Source: Armatimonadota bacterium (GTDB lineage Bacteria > Armatimonadota > Zipacnadia > JAUWAU01). From it: a stretch of 64,000 nucleotides of DNA. The notes under the pieces were generated by a model, which saw only the letters and a list, made by a program, of their open reading frames with translations, did no database searches and had not been told where the DNA came from. Each line of letters opens with the position of its first letter. The stretch's first letter is position 1. The stretch lies in contig JAUWAU010000005.1 of NCBI GenBank assembly GCA_030601885.1, positions 124,001 through 188,000 of the forward strand, in the 5' to 3' direction. Positions 1 through 8,282 of this stretch are shown piece by piece. The position numbers were made by a program, and so were the translations under genes.

Positions 1-34
1 CGGGCACAATGACGACAACGTCGGGCCTCTTCAT
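1..34 (-). CDS. N-terminal fragment of a possible sulfatase
   Basis: An ATG at 34 on the minus strand opens a frame that leaves the window after eleven residues, MKRPDVVVIVP. A GGAG stretch lies about nine bases upstream as a possible ribosome binding site. Sulfatases and related alkaline-phosphatase-superfamily enzymes often begin with a basic residue, then RPN and a run of V/I/L before the metal-binding DD; this start resembles that pattern, but the diagnostic residues lie outside the window. The identification is a weak inference from eleven residues. Confidence 0.3.
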   Translation of the reverse strand, partial: MKRPDVVVIVP

Positions 35-122
35 GGCAGCGGCTCCGGCTGCTGGCTTCACACCGAACACCCGCCCCGGCTTGCCTGGCAAGTTGTAGGG
101 CGGGCACTCCGTGGCTCGCCGA

Positions 123-223
123 CTGTAGGTGAGCACCTGTGGCTCGCCATGAGGTGGCATGGACTGGAAATCCGGTGGCGTGCTCCCACCTCGGCCAGGC
201 GAGGTACAGGCCCTCACCTACAG
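123..223. repeat. 101-bp hairpin element with ~26-bp inverted ends
   Basis: The ends 123-148 and 198-223 are inverted copies of each other: the outer 11 bases (CTGTAGGTGAG / CTCACCTACAG) match perfectly and about 22 of 26 match overall. The interior continues as an imperfect palindrome (GAGGTGG near 151 against CCCACCTC near 186-193). It fills most of the gap between the partial gene at the left edge and the radical SAM gene. It could be a MITE-like element or a REP-type hairpin; I see no target-site duplication. Confidence 0.5.
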
Positions 224-279
224 TGCCACCGCGGCCTTTATCAGCGCCGCCTCTCCGCTCCGCCCTGCCCCTATCGCTC

Positions 280-1557
280 TCATCCCGCCGCTCCCACCAT
301 CCTGTCATACAGCGCCCCGCCGGGTGTGCACCTCGGCCCGCAGTTGCACACGTAATCGTCGGGCGTCATCCCCAGCCGCTCCTCGAACACCCGCCACATC
401 TCCTCGGTCTCGAGGCACAGCGCGACCACCGTGTCCGGGCTCGCGCGCTGGATCTCGCGGATGAGGAAGTCGAACATCATCACCCGCGCGTCATGCGGCA
501 TCGGCCGCCCGCCGCCGCTGGTGTAGCCGCGCGCGCGGATGAAGGGGGCCGCCGCGTCCATGGCTCGCACGTACTCATCGTCCAGCAGCGAGAAGTCCAG
601 GCACTCCCGCGCATCGTCCACGTCCATCCAGCCGAAGGCGCAGAGGGAGATGACGTCGGGCTTCGTCCGCTCGAAGATCAGGCGGATCAGCTCGGCGTTC
701 TCCTCCCGCCAGTTCTTCACCGGGATGATGGGCGAGAAGCGGAATCGCACGATGTAGCCCGCCTGCCGGCAGCGCCGCGCCGCCTCGATGCGCGCCTCCA
801 TCGAGGCGGTCTTCTCCTCGAAGGCCTCCGTCTGCGTCCGGGCGCCGATGCTCCACTGCAGGATGGTGTGGCCGCGATGCTCCAGGTCGAGCAGGAAGTC
901 CACGTTGTCGCTCTTGCCGGCGTAGATCTCGAGGTACTGATGCTCTCGCCGCGCGAAGTACTCCACCAGCAGCTTCGAGGCGCCGTACTCGGGCTCGAAG
1001 CAGAGCACGTCGGTCTGATTGTCCCACTTGTACAGCCGCTGCTCCGGGGCGAGCTCCAGCCACTCGTCCAGATGCTCGCGGTACTCCTCCATATTGAGCA
1101 GCACGCGGATCAGCCCGCCGAAGCTGCAGTAGTGGCAGCGGAAGGGGCAGCCTGAGATGCTGTGCAGTTGATAGGCCGACTGGCACACGATCCCCTGGTG
1201 CGCCCGCCGCCACTCCGGCTCGCCGTCGGGTCGAAACCAGCAGGTGTGGTAGCCGAGCAGGTCCCGCGCCCGTAGACTTGGATAGCGCTCCGCCCGCTCG
1301 CGGCGCTGCGCCTCGTCGTGGAACTTCGCCGTGGTGAAGACGATGTCCGGATCGTGGCGCTCTTCGATCGTGCCCCATTTCCGTGCGTTGGCCCAGCCCC
1401 GGTCTGTCGATATCCTGTCCAGGGCCGCATCGTCTCCCACCGTCTCCACCGACTCGCATTCAATACATTGCAGCATCCGCTCCAGGCGAGTGACGCATTC
1501 CGGCCGCTCGTACACCTCCGCCGTCACGAGGACCTTCTCCGGCCGGAGTTGATTCAT
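280..1557 (-). CDS. radical SAM protein, spore-photoproduct-lyase-like
   Basis: 425-residue predicted cytoplasmic radical SAM enzyme. The 4Fe-4S motif CPFRCHYC (C137, C141, C144) has the CxxxCxxC spacing and sits in a context like that of spore photoproduct lyase (SGCPFRCHYCSF). A barrel follows, with elements such as QWSIGA and RFRFSPIIP. Substrate unknown; SPL relatives act on DNA photoproducts, but this protein is divergent, so repair is only a possibility. The start at 1557 is chosen because AGGAGG lies nine bases upstream; an upstream in-frame start would run through the repeat at 1602-1637. It is the last gene of a minus-strand run after the ThuA and Gfo/Idh/MocA genes. Confidence 0.75.
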   Translation of the reverse strand: MNQLRPEKVLVTAEVYERPECVTRLERMLQCIECESVETVGDDAALDRISTDRGWANARKWGTIEERHDPDIVFTTAKFHDEAQRRERAERYPSLRARDLLGYHTCWFRPDGEPEWRRAHQGIVCQSAYQLHSISGCPFRCHYCSFGGLIRVLLNMEEYREHLDEWLELAPEQRLYKWDNQTDVLCFEPEYGASKLLVEYFARREHQYLEIYAGKSDNVDFLLDLEHRGHTILQWSIGARTQTEAFEEKTASMEARIEAARRCRQAGYIVRFRFSPIIPVKNWREENAELIRLIFERTKPDVISLCAFGWMDVDDARECLDFSLLDDEYVRAMDAAAPFIRARGYTSGGGRPMPHDARVMMFDFLIREIQRASPDTVVALCLETEEMWRVFEERLGMTPDDYVCNCGPRCTPGGALYDRMVGAAG

Positions 1558-1601
1558 CTGTCTGGTCCTCCTGGAGCCCCCGATGATGCTATCCCCAATG
1601 G

Positions 1602-1637
1602 TGTCATCCTGAGCGACCAAAGGGAGCGAAGGATCTC
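1602..1637. repeat. dispersed TGTCATCCTGAGC repeat
   Basis: The gap between the ThuA and radical SAM genes contains TGTCATCCTGAGC (1602-1614) followed by GAAGGATCTC. This is the widespread environmental-genome repeat with the consensus TGTCAT(T/C)CTGAGC ... GAAG(A/G)ATCT. A second copy in this window is at 33443-33537. Only one end is recognisable here. Confidence 0.5.
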
Positions 1638-1674
1638 GTCGTTGGGCTGCATCGCAAGGCCAGACCGTCACTCT

Positions 1675-2421
1675 CTACTCCTTCAGCCGCCTCGCCGCCC
1701 ACAGAATCGCCCGCTCCACCAGCGTGCGGTAGTTCTCGTCCTCGTAGGCGAGGCGATCGTGCCCGCCCTGCAGACATACGACGCGCGCCTTTCCATACGT
1801 CTTCGTCCAGCCGACGACCTTGGCGCTCTCCGGATGATCCACCGTGAGCAGCGCATGCACATCCGGGCTCACCCAGTAGCCCCCGTAGACCTCGTCGTGG
1901 ATCTCGAAATCCTTGAGCCCCTTGGTGATCGGGTGCTTTGGGTCGGCGATGTGGACCTTGAGGACAACGCCATGGCGGAACGTGGAGCGCGCCCACGTCT
2001 TCCCGTCCCACTCCTGCTCGGAGAGCATGTACCTGCCGCCTATGACGCGCGCGTACTCGGGCCACTCCTGGTATGACGCCAGCGCGTGGTGCAATACGAC
2101 CAGCGGCTTGCCGCGCTTGAGCGTCGCCAGGAGCTGCGCCTTCTGCTCCTCGGTGATATCCTGCACCATGTCATAGAGCACGATGACATCGTAGCTGTCG
2201 CGCTGCTCCGGCGCGTACATGTCGTTAGCCTGTGGGTGCTGCACCTCGCGCCACTCGACGTCGGCGAAGCTATCGAACATGGCAAAGAACGGCTCGCGCT
2301 GGAAGCCGTGCCCGCCGGTGACGACGAGCGCGCGGACTTTGCCTGGCGCGGTCATCCCGTAGGTTACAAGCAGCGTTGAGACTGCGGCACACATGATGGC
2401 GGTGAGCATTGCGGTCCTCAT
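1675..2421 (-). CDS. ThuA-like domain protein, exported
   Basis: 248 residues. After a signal peptide (hydrophobic to about residue 23, TYGMTAPGK) comes a ThuA/class-I-amidotransferase-like fold: KVRALVVTGGHGF, then YDVIVLYDM, PLVVLHHALASY, a KDFEIHDEVYGG segment and VVGWTKTYGKARV near the end. ThuA-like proteins are commonly found with Gfo/Idh/MocA oxidoreductases in sugar-degradation loci of Planctomycetes and Armatimonadota, as here, but the reaction is not established. The ATG at 2421 has AGGAG seven bases upstream. The gene lies 43 bp downstream of the Gfo/Idh/MocA gene, probably in one operon. Confidence 0.8.
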   Translation of the reverse strand: MRTAMLTAIMCAAVSTLLVTYGMTAPGKVRALVVTGGHGFQREPFFAMFDSFADVEWREVQHPQANDMYAPEQRDSYDVIVLYDMVQDITEEQKAQLLATLKRGKPLVVLHHALASYQEWPEYARVIGGRYMLSEQEWDGKTWARSTFRHGVVLKVHIADPKHPITKGLKDFEIHDEVYGGYWVSPDVHALLTVDHPESAKVVGWTKTYGKARVVCLQGGHDRLAYEDENYRTLVERAILWAARRLKE

Positions 2422-2464
2422 TATGGGCTCCTTCTTTCCGTTCCGTGCTTTCGCTGGCCACTCG

Positions 2465-3790
2465 TCAGGCCTTCGGCAGCACCCACGGCTTGCGGTACTT
2501 CTTGGTCACCAGCGCATTGGCTTCCTTGTCGCCGATGATCCGCTCCCTCTCCGCGTCCCAATGGATCTTGCGGCCGACCCTCCAGGCGATGTTCATCAGG
2601 TGGCCCGGGTTGCTGGCGTGATGGCCGGCCTCGACGTCGGCAAACGGCTTGGTGTGGCTGCGGACGTTCTGGATGAAGACCTCGGCATGGTTCGGGCCGC
2701 GCCCGCGGAACTCGTCAACGACTTCGCCGAACTCCCTGTTGCCCGGCACCTCCGTAGTGATCGCGTAGCCAGCCCGGGAGAGCAGCATCGAGCCCTCTGT
2801 GCCGAAGAAGAGCTTGCCGTGGGTCGGCGCCTCGCGCCGACAGCCGGCGCGGAAGGTGAAGTGCATGAGGAAGCCTTTGCTCGCCACCGGGCCGGGGCCG
2901 TATTCGCAGATGCCGGAGAACGTGTCGGGCCACTGGGTGTTGGTGTCCTCGAAGCACATGAAGCCGCCCATGGCCGTGGCGGAGACCGGCTCGCTGACGC
3001 CCATGCACCAGTTGACGACGTCGTAATGGTGCACCGCCCAGTCGAGCTGCCAGCCGCCGCCGAAGTCGAAGAACCAGTAGTGGCGGCTGAGCTTGTTGGG
3101 GTTGTACGGCTGGGCGGGCGAGGGCCCGACCCAGAAGTCCCAGTCAAGTCCTGCGGGCGGATCGCAGTCGGGCGGGGAGCCGAAGCCGGGGTAGAAGTAG
3201 TCGAAGTCCCAGACTTTCACCTCGGAGATCTCGCCCAGCTTGCCCGACTGGATGATCTCAGCCGCCCTCTGGTAGTGCTCCCAACTCCGCTGCTGCGTGC
3301 CGATCTGGACGATGCGGTCGTAGCGCTCGGCTGCCTCGACGGCGGCGCGGCCCTCGCCGATGGACGTGCCCAGAGGCTTCTCAACGTACACGTCCTTGCC
3401 GGCCTCGCAGGCGTGAATCGTCGGCAGCACATGCCAGTGGCCGTTGGTGGCCACGATCACGGCGTCGATGTCCTTGTCCTCGAGCAGCTTGCGGTAGTCG
3501 TGGTACGTGCGCACCGTCTCGCCGCTGGCCTCCTTCTGCGCCTGGAGCATGCGCGGCTCGTTCACATCGCAGACGGCCACTATGCGGACGCCGGCGACCT
3601 TCATGTGCTCCTTCATCACGCTTCGCCCGCGCCCGCCGCAGCCGATCAAAGCCACGTTGACGATCTCGTTCGCGCTCGGTTGGGCACGGACCACGCGCGG
3701 CTTATCCGCCGCAAGCGCCGCCGCAGCGCCTACGGCGCCTGCTGATCGCTTCACGAACTCCCGCCGACTGAGAGCGTCGTCGTTTGCCAT
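2465..3790 (-). CDS. Gfo/Idh/MocA-family oxidoreductase, Tat-exported
   Basis: 441-residue NAD(P)-dependent sugar oxidoreductase. The N-terminus carries a twin-arginine signal, SRREFVKRS, followed by an alanine-rich segment, so a folded, cofactor-loaded enzyme is probably exported. A Rossmann domain follows (VNVALIGCGGRG), then the family hallmark EKP (VEKPLGTS) and a C-terminal domain with DWDFWVGPSP and WFFDFGGGW, typical of the large environmental subgroup. The exact sugar is unknown. The start has GGGGG about nine bases upstream. It is probably the first gene of an operon with ThuA and the radical SAM gene. Confidence 0.85.
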   Translation of the reverse strand: MANDDALSRREFVKRSAGAVGAAAALAADKPRVVRAQPSANEIVNVALIGCGGRGRSVMKEHMKVAGVRIVAVCDVNEPRMLQAQKEASGETVRTYHDYRKLLEDKDIDAVIVATNGHWHVLPTIHACEAGKDVYVEKPLGTSIGEGRAAVEAAERYDRIVQIGTQQRSWEHYQRAAEIIQSGKLGEISEVKVWDFDYFYPGFGSPPDCDPPAGLDWDFWVGPSPAQPYNPNKLSRHYWFFDFGGGWQLDWAVHHYDVVNWCMGVSEPVSATAMGGFMCFEDTNTQWPDTFSGICEYGPGPVASKGFLMHFTFRAGCRREAPTHGKLFFGTEGSMLLSRAGYAITTEVPGNREFGEVVDEFRGRGPNHAEVFIQNVRSHTKPFADVEAGHHASNPGHLMNIAWRVGRKIHWDAERERIIGDKEANALVTKKYRKPWVLPKA

Positions 3791-3851
3791 TTCGAGATCC
3801 CCCTTGCGTCTGCAACGGCTGCGAGACCCGGGCGGCTGCGCATCACAGCCT

Positions 3852-5126
3852 CTACCATCCCACCGCCGGCACGATCACCTTGGCCACGAACGCGTCAGTC
3901 CCTCCGGCGTTCTTGAATCCCGGCAGCGAGCCATGTGCGTCCCCCGCCACGTAGACGGCGCCCTCGCCAGCTGCGATGGCCAATGCCCCGGCTACCTTCC
4001 CGTCACTGAACTCCGTGGTGCGCATGGCGGCCCCATTGGCGCTGTAGTGCCGGACGTATACGTCCCACTCGCCTGTGGTCCGCAGCCGCGAGAAGCTGCC
4101 CGCCGTCCCACCGGCAACAAGCACACCGTCCAGCGCCCCCACCAAGGCCCTTGTGAAGATCGTGTCCCCCGCCCCGAACTGCCGCGTCCACAGCTCCTGA
4201 CCCTCAGGATCGTACTTCTTCACGAAGGCGTCCCACGAGCTGCCTATCTGCGTTTGACCCGGAAGGGCTCCGGCCGTGTCGCCGGCGACATACACCCCGG
4301 TGTCATCGGCCCACGCCGCATTCGCCATCTCCGCATGCTTGCCGCCGAATTGGTGGATCCACAATTGCGTGCCCGCGGCATCGTACTTCGCCACGAACCC
4401 GTCCCCGTTACCCCCTTTAGGTTGCCCCGGCAGGCGACCGGACGTGGATCCGCCGACGTAAACGCCTCCCGAACCCACACAGACGGCCGCCGCTCGCTCC
4501 CCCTGCGGGCCCCCGAACTGCCGCGTCCATTCCTCATTGCCATCCGCATCGTATTTCCGGACGAATGCATCGGATCCCCCGGCACTCGTCTGCCCCGGCA
4601 GCGCGCCCGAAACTCCGCCGGCCACGTAGATGCCGGTTGGGTCGCTGCACACCGACACCGATCCCAGGTACGGCACAGACACACTGCCGAACTCCCGCGT
4701 CCATCGCAGTGCGCCATCGGCGCCATACTTCCGGACGAACGCCTGGGTTTCCCCGGACAGGCGGACGCCCGGACCAGTCCTCTGAGTGTGCCCAACCACG
4801 TATATCCCGCTCGCACCAACGCAGCAACCGGTCGCGCTGTCCGAGCCCTCCCCTCCGAATTGCCGGGTCCACACCTCGACGCCCTCATGATCGTACTTCC
4901 TCACGAAGGCATCCGCTCCCCCGGGAGACGTCTGCCCGGGGAGGGTGCCCTCCACAAACCCAGCCACATACATGCCAGTCGCATCCGCGCACACGCCGCG
5001 CGCCTCGTCGCGGCCTGTCATCCCGAACTGCCGCGCCCACACGACCTCATCCGGCAGGCGGGCCGCACAACCAAGCGCGCCGCACATACACGTCAGCAAC
5101 GCCCCAACGATCGCCTTCCTACTCAC
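3852..5126 (-). CDS. SBBP beta-propeller repeat lipoprotein
   Basis: 424-residue predicted surface lipoprotein. The lipobox GALGC lies about 20 residues in, after a basic N-terminus and a hydrophobic core. The rest consists of about seven repeats of roughly 55 residues with the pattern WTRQFG ... GVYVAG.T.G.LPGQ ... DAFVRKYD, typical of SBBP (beta-propeller repeat) proteins; later repeats are degenerate. The GTG start at 5126 is chosen because GGGGAGG lies upstream and it places the signal peptide correctly; an upstream ATG would add about 67 basic, Cys-rich residues. Role unknown. Confidence 0.75.
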   Translation of the reverse strand: MSRKAIVGALLTCMCGALGCAARLPDEVVWARQFGMTGRDEARGVCADATGMYVAGFVEGTLPGQTSPGGADAFVRKYDHEGVEVWTRQFGGEGSDSATGCCVGASGIYVVGHTQRTGPGVRLSGETQAFVRKYGADGALRWTREFGSVSVPYLGSVSVCSDPTGIYVAGGVSGALPGQTSAGGSDAFVRKYDADGNEEWTRQFGGPQGERAAAVCVGSGGVYVGGSTSGRLPGQPKGGNGDGFVAKYDAAGTQLWIHQFGGKHAEMANAAWADDTGVYVAGDTAGALPGQTQIGSSWDAFVKKYDPEGQELWTRQFGAGDTIFTRALVGALDGVLVAGGTAGSFSRLRTTGEWDVYVRHYSANGAAMRTTEFSDGKVAGALAIAAGEGAVYVAGDAHGSLPGFKNAGGTDAFVAKVIVPAVGW

Positions 5127-5392
5127 GTCCTCGCCTCCCCTCAACGAGAGCCAGCACAAGGCTCCTCTTCCGGCCCTCCCACGCCCCTTACGTCTACAAG
5201 GCGTGTTGAGGCCTCCGCAGCGAACCTCATTCTTCGCCTGAGCGGTGCACGGCTCCTGCTGGGACGGCGCAAGATCGACACACGCTTTCCGATGCTCCGC
5301 GTCTTGCCGATAACAGAATCGGGGCACTGGTCTCCCGGCGGCACAGCAACGTCTCGCCGCTGCGGGGGGTCTATCTCTTACGGGGTGTGGTC

Positions 5393-7603
5393 ATGAACTG
5401 CAAGCCGGCCGTTGTACCCGTCGCACTCCTCTTCGCCGGAGTCATCATGTGGCACGCCGGCACACAGCGCCGGCATGCCGCCGAGGCACAGCAGACGGCC
5501 GCTGACGCGCCCCGGGCGCAGCAGCAGGCTCCGGGGTCCCAATCGGCCGAGTCGGCGCTTCCGGAGCGCATGCCGCGCATGCCGGCGCCCGCGCTCCAGA
5601 AGCTGCGCAGCAACGGCTTCGTCGTCGTGCCCGCCAGCGAGTGGCCCACCGAACTCACGCACTTCTACCGGAGCTGCAAGTCCGACCGCACGCCCATACT
5701 TGTCACTGCCGATGCCGCACTCCACGTCTCACACCTCGTCTTCGACTGGTACTTGCGCTTTCTCGAGATAGCCCACCTGCGGGGCGATCTGCTCGACCTC
5801 ACCGACGCTCTCGGCAGCATGATGATGCAATACTACGACGATGCGACGGCCCCCGAACTCCGCCAGGCCGCGCTCCATGCCGCTGCCTTCTTCTCTGTCG
5901 GTAAGCGCCTCCTTGTGGGCGGTCCCACCTCCGACATCCCGGCGGAGCTGCGCAGCAAGATCGATGGTGAGCTGCAGCTCATCCGCGAGGCACACGGCTT
6001 CGCCGCATCGCCCCTGTTCGGCTATCGCGAAGACTACAGCCAGTACATGCCCCGCGGTCATTACACCGGCAGCGAGGAATTCCAAACGTTCTTCCGCGCC
6101 ATGGCCTGGTACGGCCGAATGGCCTTGAGGCTCTCGCCGCAGGTCGGAGACCGCCCCGACGCGGCTCGGGGACGACAGCAGACGCTTGCGGCTGTGCTGA
6201 TCTGCAGGGCGCTCGGAGAGGCAAAAGTCAAAGGCCAGGGGGCCATGGACGTCTGGAACAGGATCTATGAGACGACGGCGTTCTTCGGTGGCCAGTCCGA
6301 CGACCTCACCGCGCTCGACTACGGCGGAGCCGCCACGGAGATCTACGGCGACGCCCCACAGCTCAGTGCCTTGGGCGACCGCGGCAAGCTGGACCGCTTC
6401 ATACAGAAGGCGCGGACACTGCGCGAGCCCCGCCTCCTGTCCACCTTCGCGCTCGGCGGCCAAGGCGCGCCCCACTGGCGCGAGACGACGCTTGGCATGT
6501 CGTTCATGGGCCAGCGCTTCGCCTTCGACGCGGGGATCACGCAGAACCTCGTCTTCGACAAGGTCGGCAGCTACACCGGCGACGATCCCAAGCCGTTCAC
6601 CGCCGCCTTCGCCGGCGGTCTATGGATCAGGGGGCTGCCACGCGGGCTCGACGTGATGGCGGCGCTCGGCTTCAAGGCCGCCGAAGTGACCCTGAAACGC
6701 GAGGGCGACCACCGCTTCCTCGGCTACGAGGAGCAGCTCGTGAGGCTCCGGAAGGAGCTTGCCTCCGTGCCTCCGGCGTCCTGGGAGGCGGACCTGTATG
6801 CCCGCCGTCTGGCCTGCTTGAGGTCTCTCGCGGAGGCTGCCGCGCCCACAGCTCCCAGCTTCATGCGCGGCCAGCCATGGGCGCTCAAGCAGGTCAACGC
6901 CGCCCTCGGCGCCTGGACCGAGCTTCGCCACGACACCATCCTCTACACCAAGCAGCCCTACACGGCAGCCCAGGCCATGCTGGCAACGGCGACCAAGGGC
7001 GGGCCGCCGCGCCCCCGGCCGCCGCCTGTCCACGGCTACGTTGAGCCATACCCGAAGCTCTATGCCGCCCTCGCATGCGCCGCCGAATCGCTCCGCGACA
7101 AGATTGTGGCGCTGGAGTTCCCCACCGACCGTGCCCGTCAGTACAATCTCGACGGATTCGCCGCTCTGCTACGCTCGCTCGAGGCCATCGCACGGAAGGA
7201 GATCGCCGGTGAGACGCCGACGGCCGAGGAGTACGAGCTTATCGAGAACATCGCCTCACGCCTGGGCGGCGTGCTCGCCTTCCCGCACTACTCGGATGTG
7301 ACGGAACGCTTTATGACGCGCATGGACAAGCACATGGCCGTGGTGGCCGATGTCCACACCGACGTCAACTCCAAGCAGGTGCTTGAGCAAGCCGTCGGCC
7401 TGCCTATGGCCCTGTACGCTGTTTGCAGCGTTGACGGCAGACCCACAGTGTGCAAGGGCGCCGTGTATTCGTATTACGAGTTCAAGCAGCCGATGAGCAA
7501 GCGGCTCACAGATGAGCAATGGCGCGAGATGCTCTCAAAGGGCGAAGCGCCGCCGCTGCCGCGCTGGACGCAGGCCTTCGTGGCCGCGCCCGCTCCGACA
7601 TAG
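5393..7603 (+). CDS. DUF3160 domain protein, membrane-anchored or secreted
   Basis: 736 residues. An N-terminal hydrophobic stretch (VVPVALLFAGVIMW) gives a signal anchor, followed by an Ala/Gln-rich linker and a large DUF3160 domain from about residue 60: LRSNGFVVVP, TPILVTADAALH, VFDWYLRFLE and later MSFMGQRFAFD. DUF3160 proteins are large, uncharacterised and common in Chloroflexi, Armatimonadota and archaea. A GTG six bases upstream (5387) is an alternative start; the ATG is preferred, with a G-run upstream. The CPBP gene follows 20 bp downstream. Confidence 0.75.
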   Translation: MNCKPAVVPVALLFAGVIMWHAGTQRRHAAEAQQTAADAPRAQQQAPGSQSAESALPERMPRMPAPALQKLRSNGFVVVPASEWPTELTHFYRSCKSDRTPILVTADAALHVSHLVFDWYLRFLEIAHLRGDLLDLTDALGSMMMQYYDDATAPELRQAALHAAAFFSVGKRLLVGGPTSDIPAELRSKIDGELQLIREAHGFAASPLFGYREDYSQYMPRGHYTGSEEFQTFFRAMAWYGRMALRLSPQVGDRPDAARGRQQTLAAVLICRALGEAKVKGQGAMDVWNRIYETTAFFGGQSDDLTALDYGGAATEIYGDAPQLSALGDRGKLDRFIQKARTLREPRLLSTFALGGQGAPHWRETTLGMSFMGQRFAFDAGITQNLVFDKVGSYTGDDPKPFTAAFAGGLWIRGLPRGLDVMAALGFKAAEVTLKREGDHRFLGYEEQLVRLRKELASVPPASWEADLYARRLACLRSLAEAAAPTAPSFMRGQPWALKQVNAALGAWTELRHDTILYTKQPYTAAQAMLATATKGGPPRPRPPPVHGYVEPYPKLYAALACAAESLRDKIVALEFPTDRARQYNLDGFAALLRSLEAIARKEIAGETPTAEEYELIENIASRLGGVLAFPHYSDVTERFMTRMDKHMAVVADVHTDVNSKQVLEQAVGLPMALYAVCSVDGRPTVCKGAVYSYYEFKQPMSKRLTDEQWREMLSKGEAPPLPRWTQAFVAAPAPT

Positions 7604-7623
7604 GCCCGCGGCGCGTGGCCCGC

Positions 7624-8247
7624 ATGCTGCATCTGCTTGAGACTGCGGCTCTTCTGGTGACGGCGGCTGCAGCGTTCTACGGCGTCTGGTCCGTCGCCCT
7701 GCGCCTGGGCGCGGCGCCGCCCGCCGGTCCCGCACCCAATTGGGTGGATTGCCTCGCCATGCTGATGGCCGCCGCCGTGCCGCTGGCGTGGGAGATCGGC
7801 CTCCGAAAAGTGCCGCTCGCCGAGATCGGGCTCTGTGTCCCCACCGGCGCCGCCCGGCGCGCAGCAGCCAGCATCGGCCTCGTCGCCGCGTTCGCCGCGT
7901 ACGCCTGTGTTCTTTTCTGGCTCTTCCGCCTGCGCACACTGCATCTGCTCTCGCTTGAGAACTTCGGCCCTTTCGCGGCCACGTTACTCTGCGTGGCTGT
8001 GTCCGAGGAGGCGCTGTTTCGCGGAGTACTGCAACGCCGCCTGACCACTGTGTGTGGCGCCGGCCCAGCAATACTCATGACCGCGTGCATCTTCGCCCTC
8101 GTCGCCCACCGCGCCGCGCCGCTGGCGATGAACCTCGCCTTCCGCCTCCCCGCCGGCCTCCTCCTCGGCTACCTGTACCATCGCCACCGCAGCCTCATCC
8201 CACCAATAGCCCTTCACTGGGCCCTCAACATGGCCGCCGCGGCGTGA
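7624..8247 (+). CDS. CPBP-family intramembrane protease
   Basis: 207-residue multi-spanning membrane protein. All three CPBP (Abi) motifs are visible: EEALFRG with the paired Glu and Arg, FALVAHRA with the FxxxH arrangement, and HWALN near the C-terminus. CPBP proteins are glutamate intramembrane proteases related to Rce1; bacterial members are linked to bacteriocin immunity or envelope functions. The ATG at 7624 has no good Shine-Dalgarno and starts just after the DUF3160 stop, so translation is probably coupled. The next gene is convergent. Confidence 0.8.
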   Translation: MLHLLETAALLVTAAAAFYGVWSVALRLGAAPPAGPAPNWVDCLAMLMAAAVPLAWEIGLRKVPLAEIGLCVPTGAARRAAASIGLVAAFAAYACVLFWLFRLRTLHLLSLENFGPFAATLLCVAVSEEALFRGVLQRRLTTVCGAGPAILMTACIFALVAHRAAPLAMNLAFRLPAGLLLGYLYHRHRSLIPPIALHWALNMAAAA

Positions 8248-8282
8248 TACTCCCGCAAATCGCTCGTGCGCGCCGACGGTCG

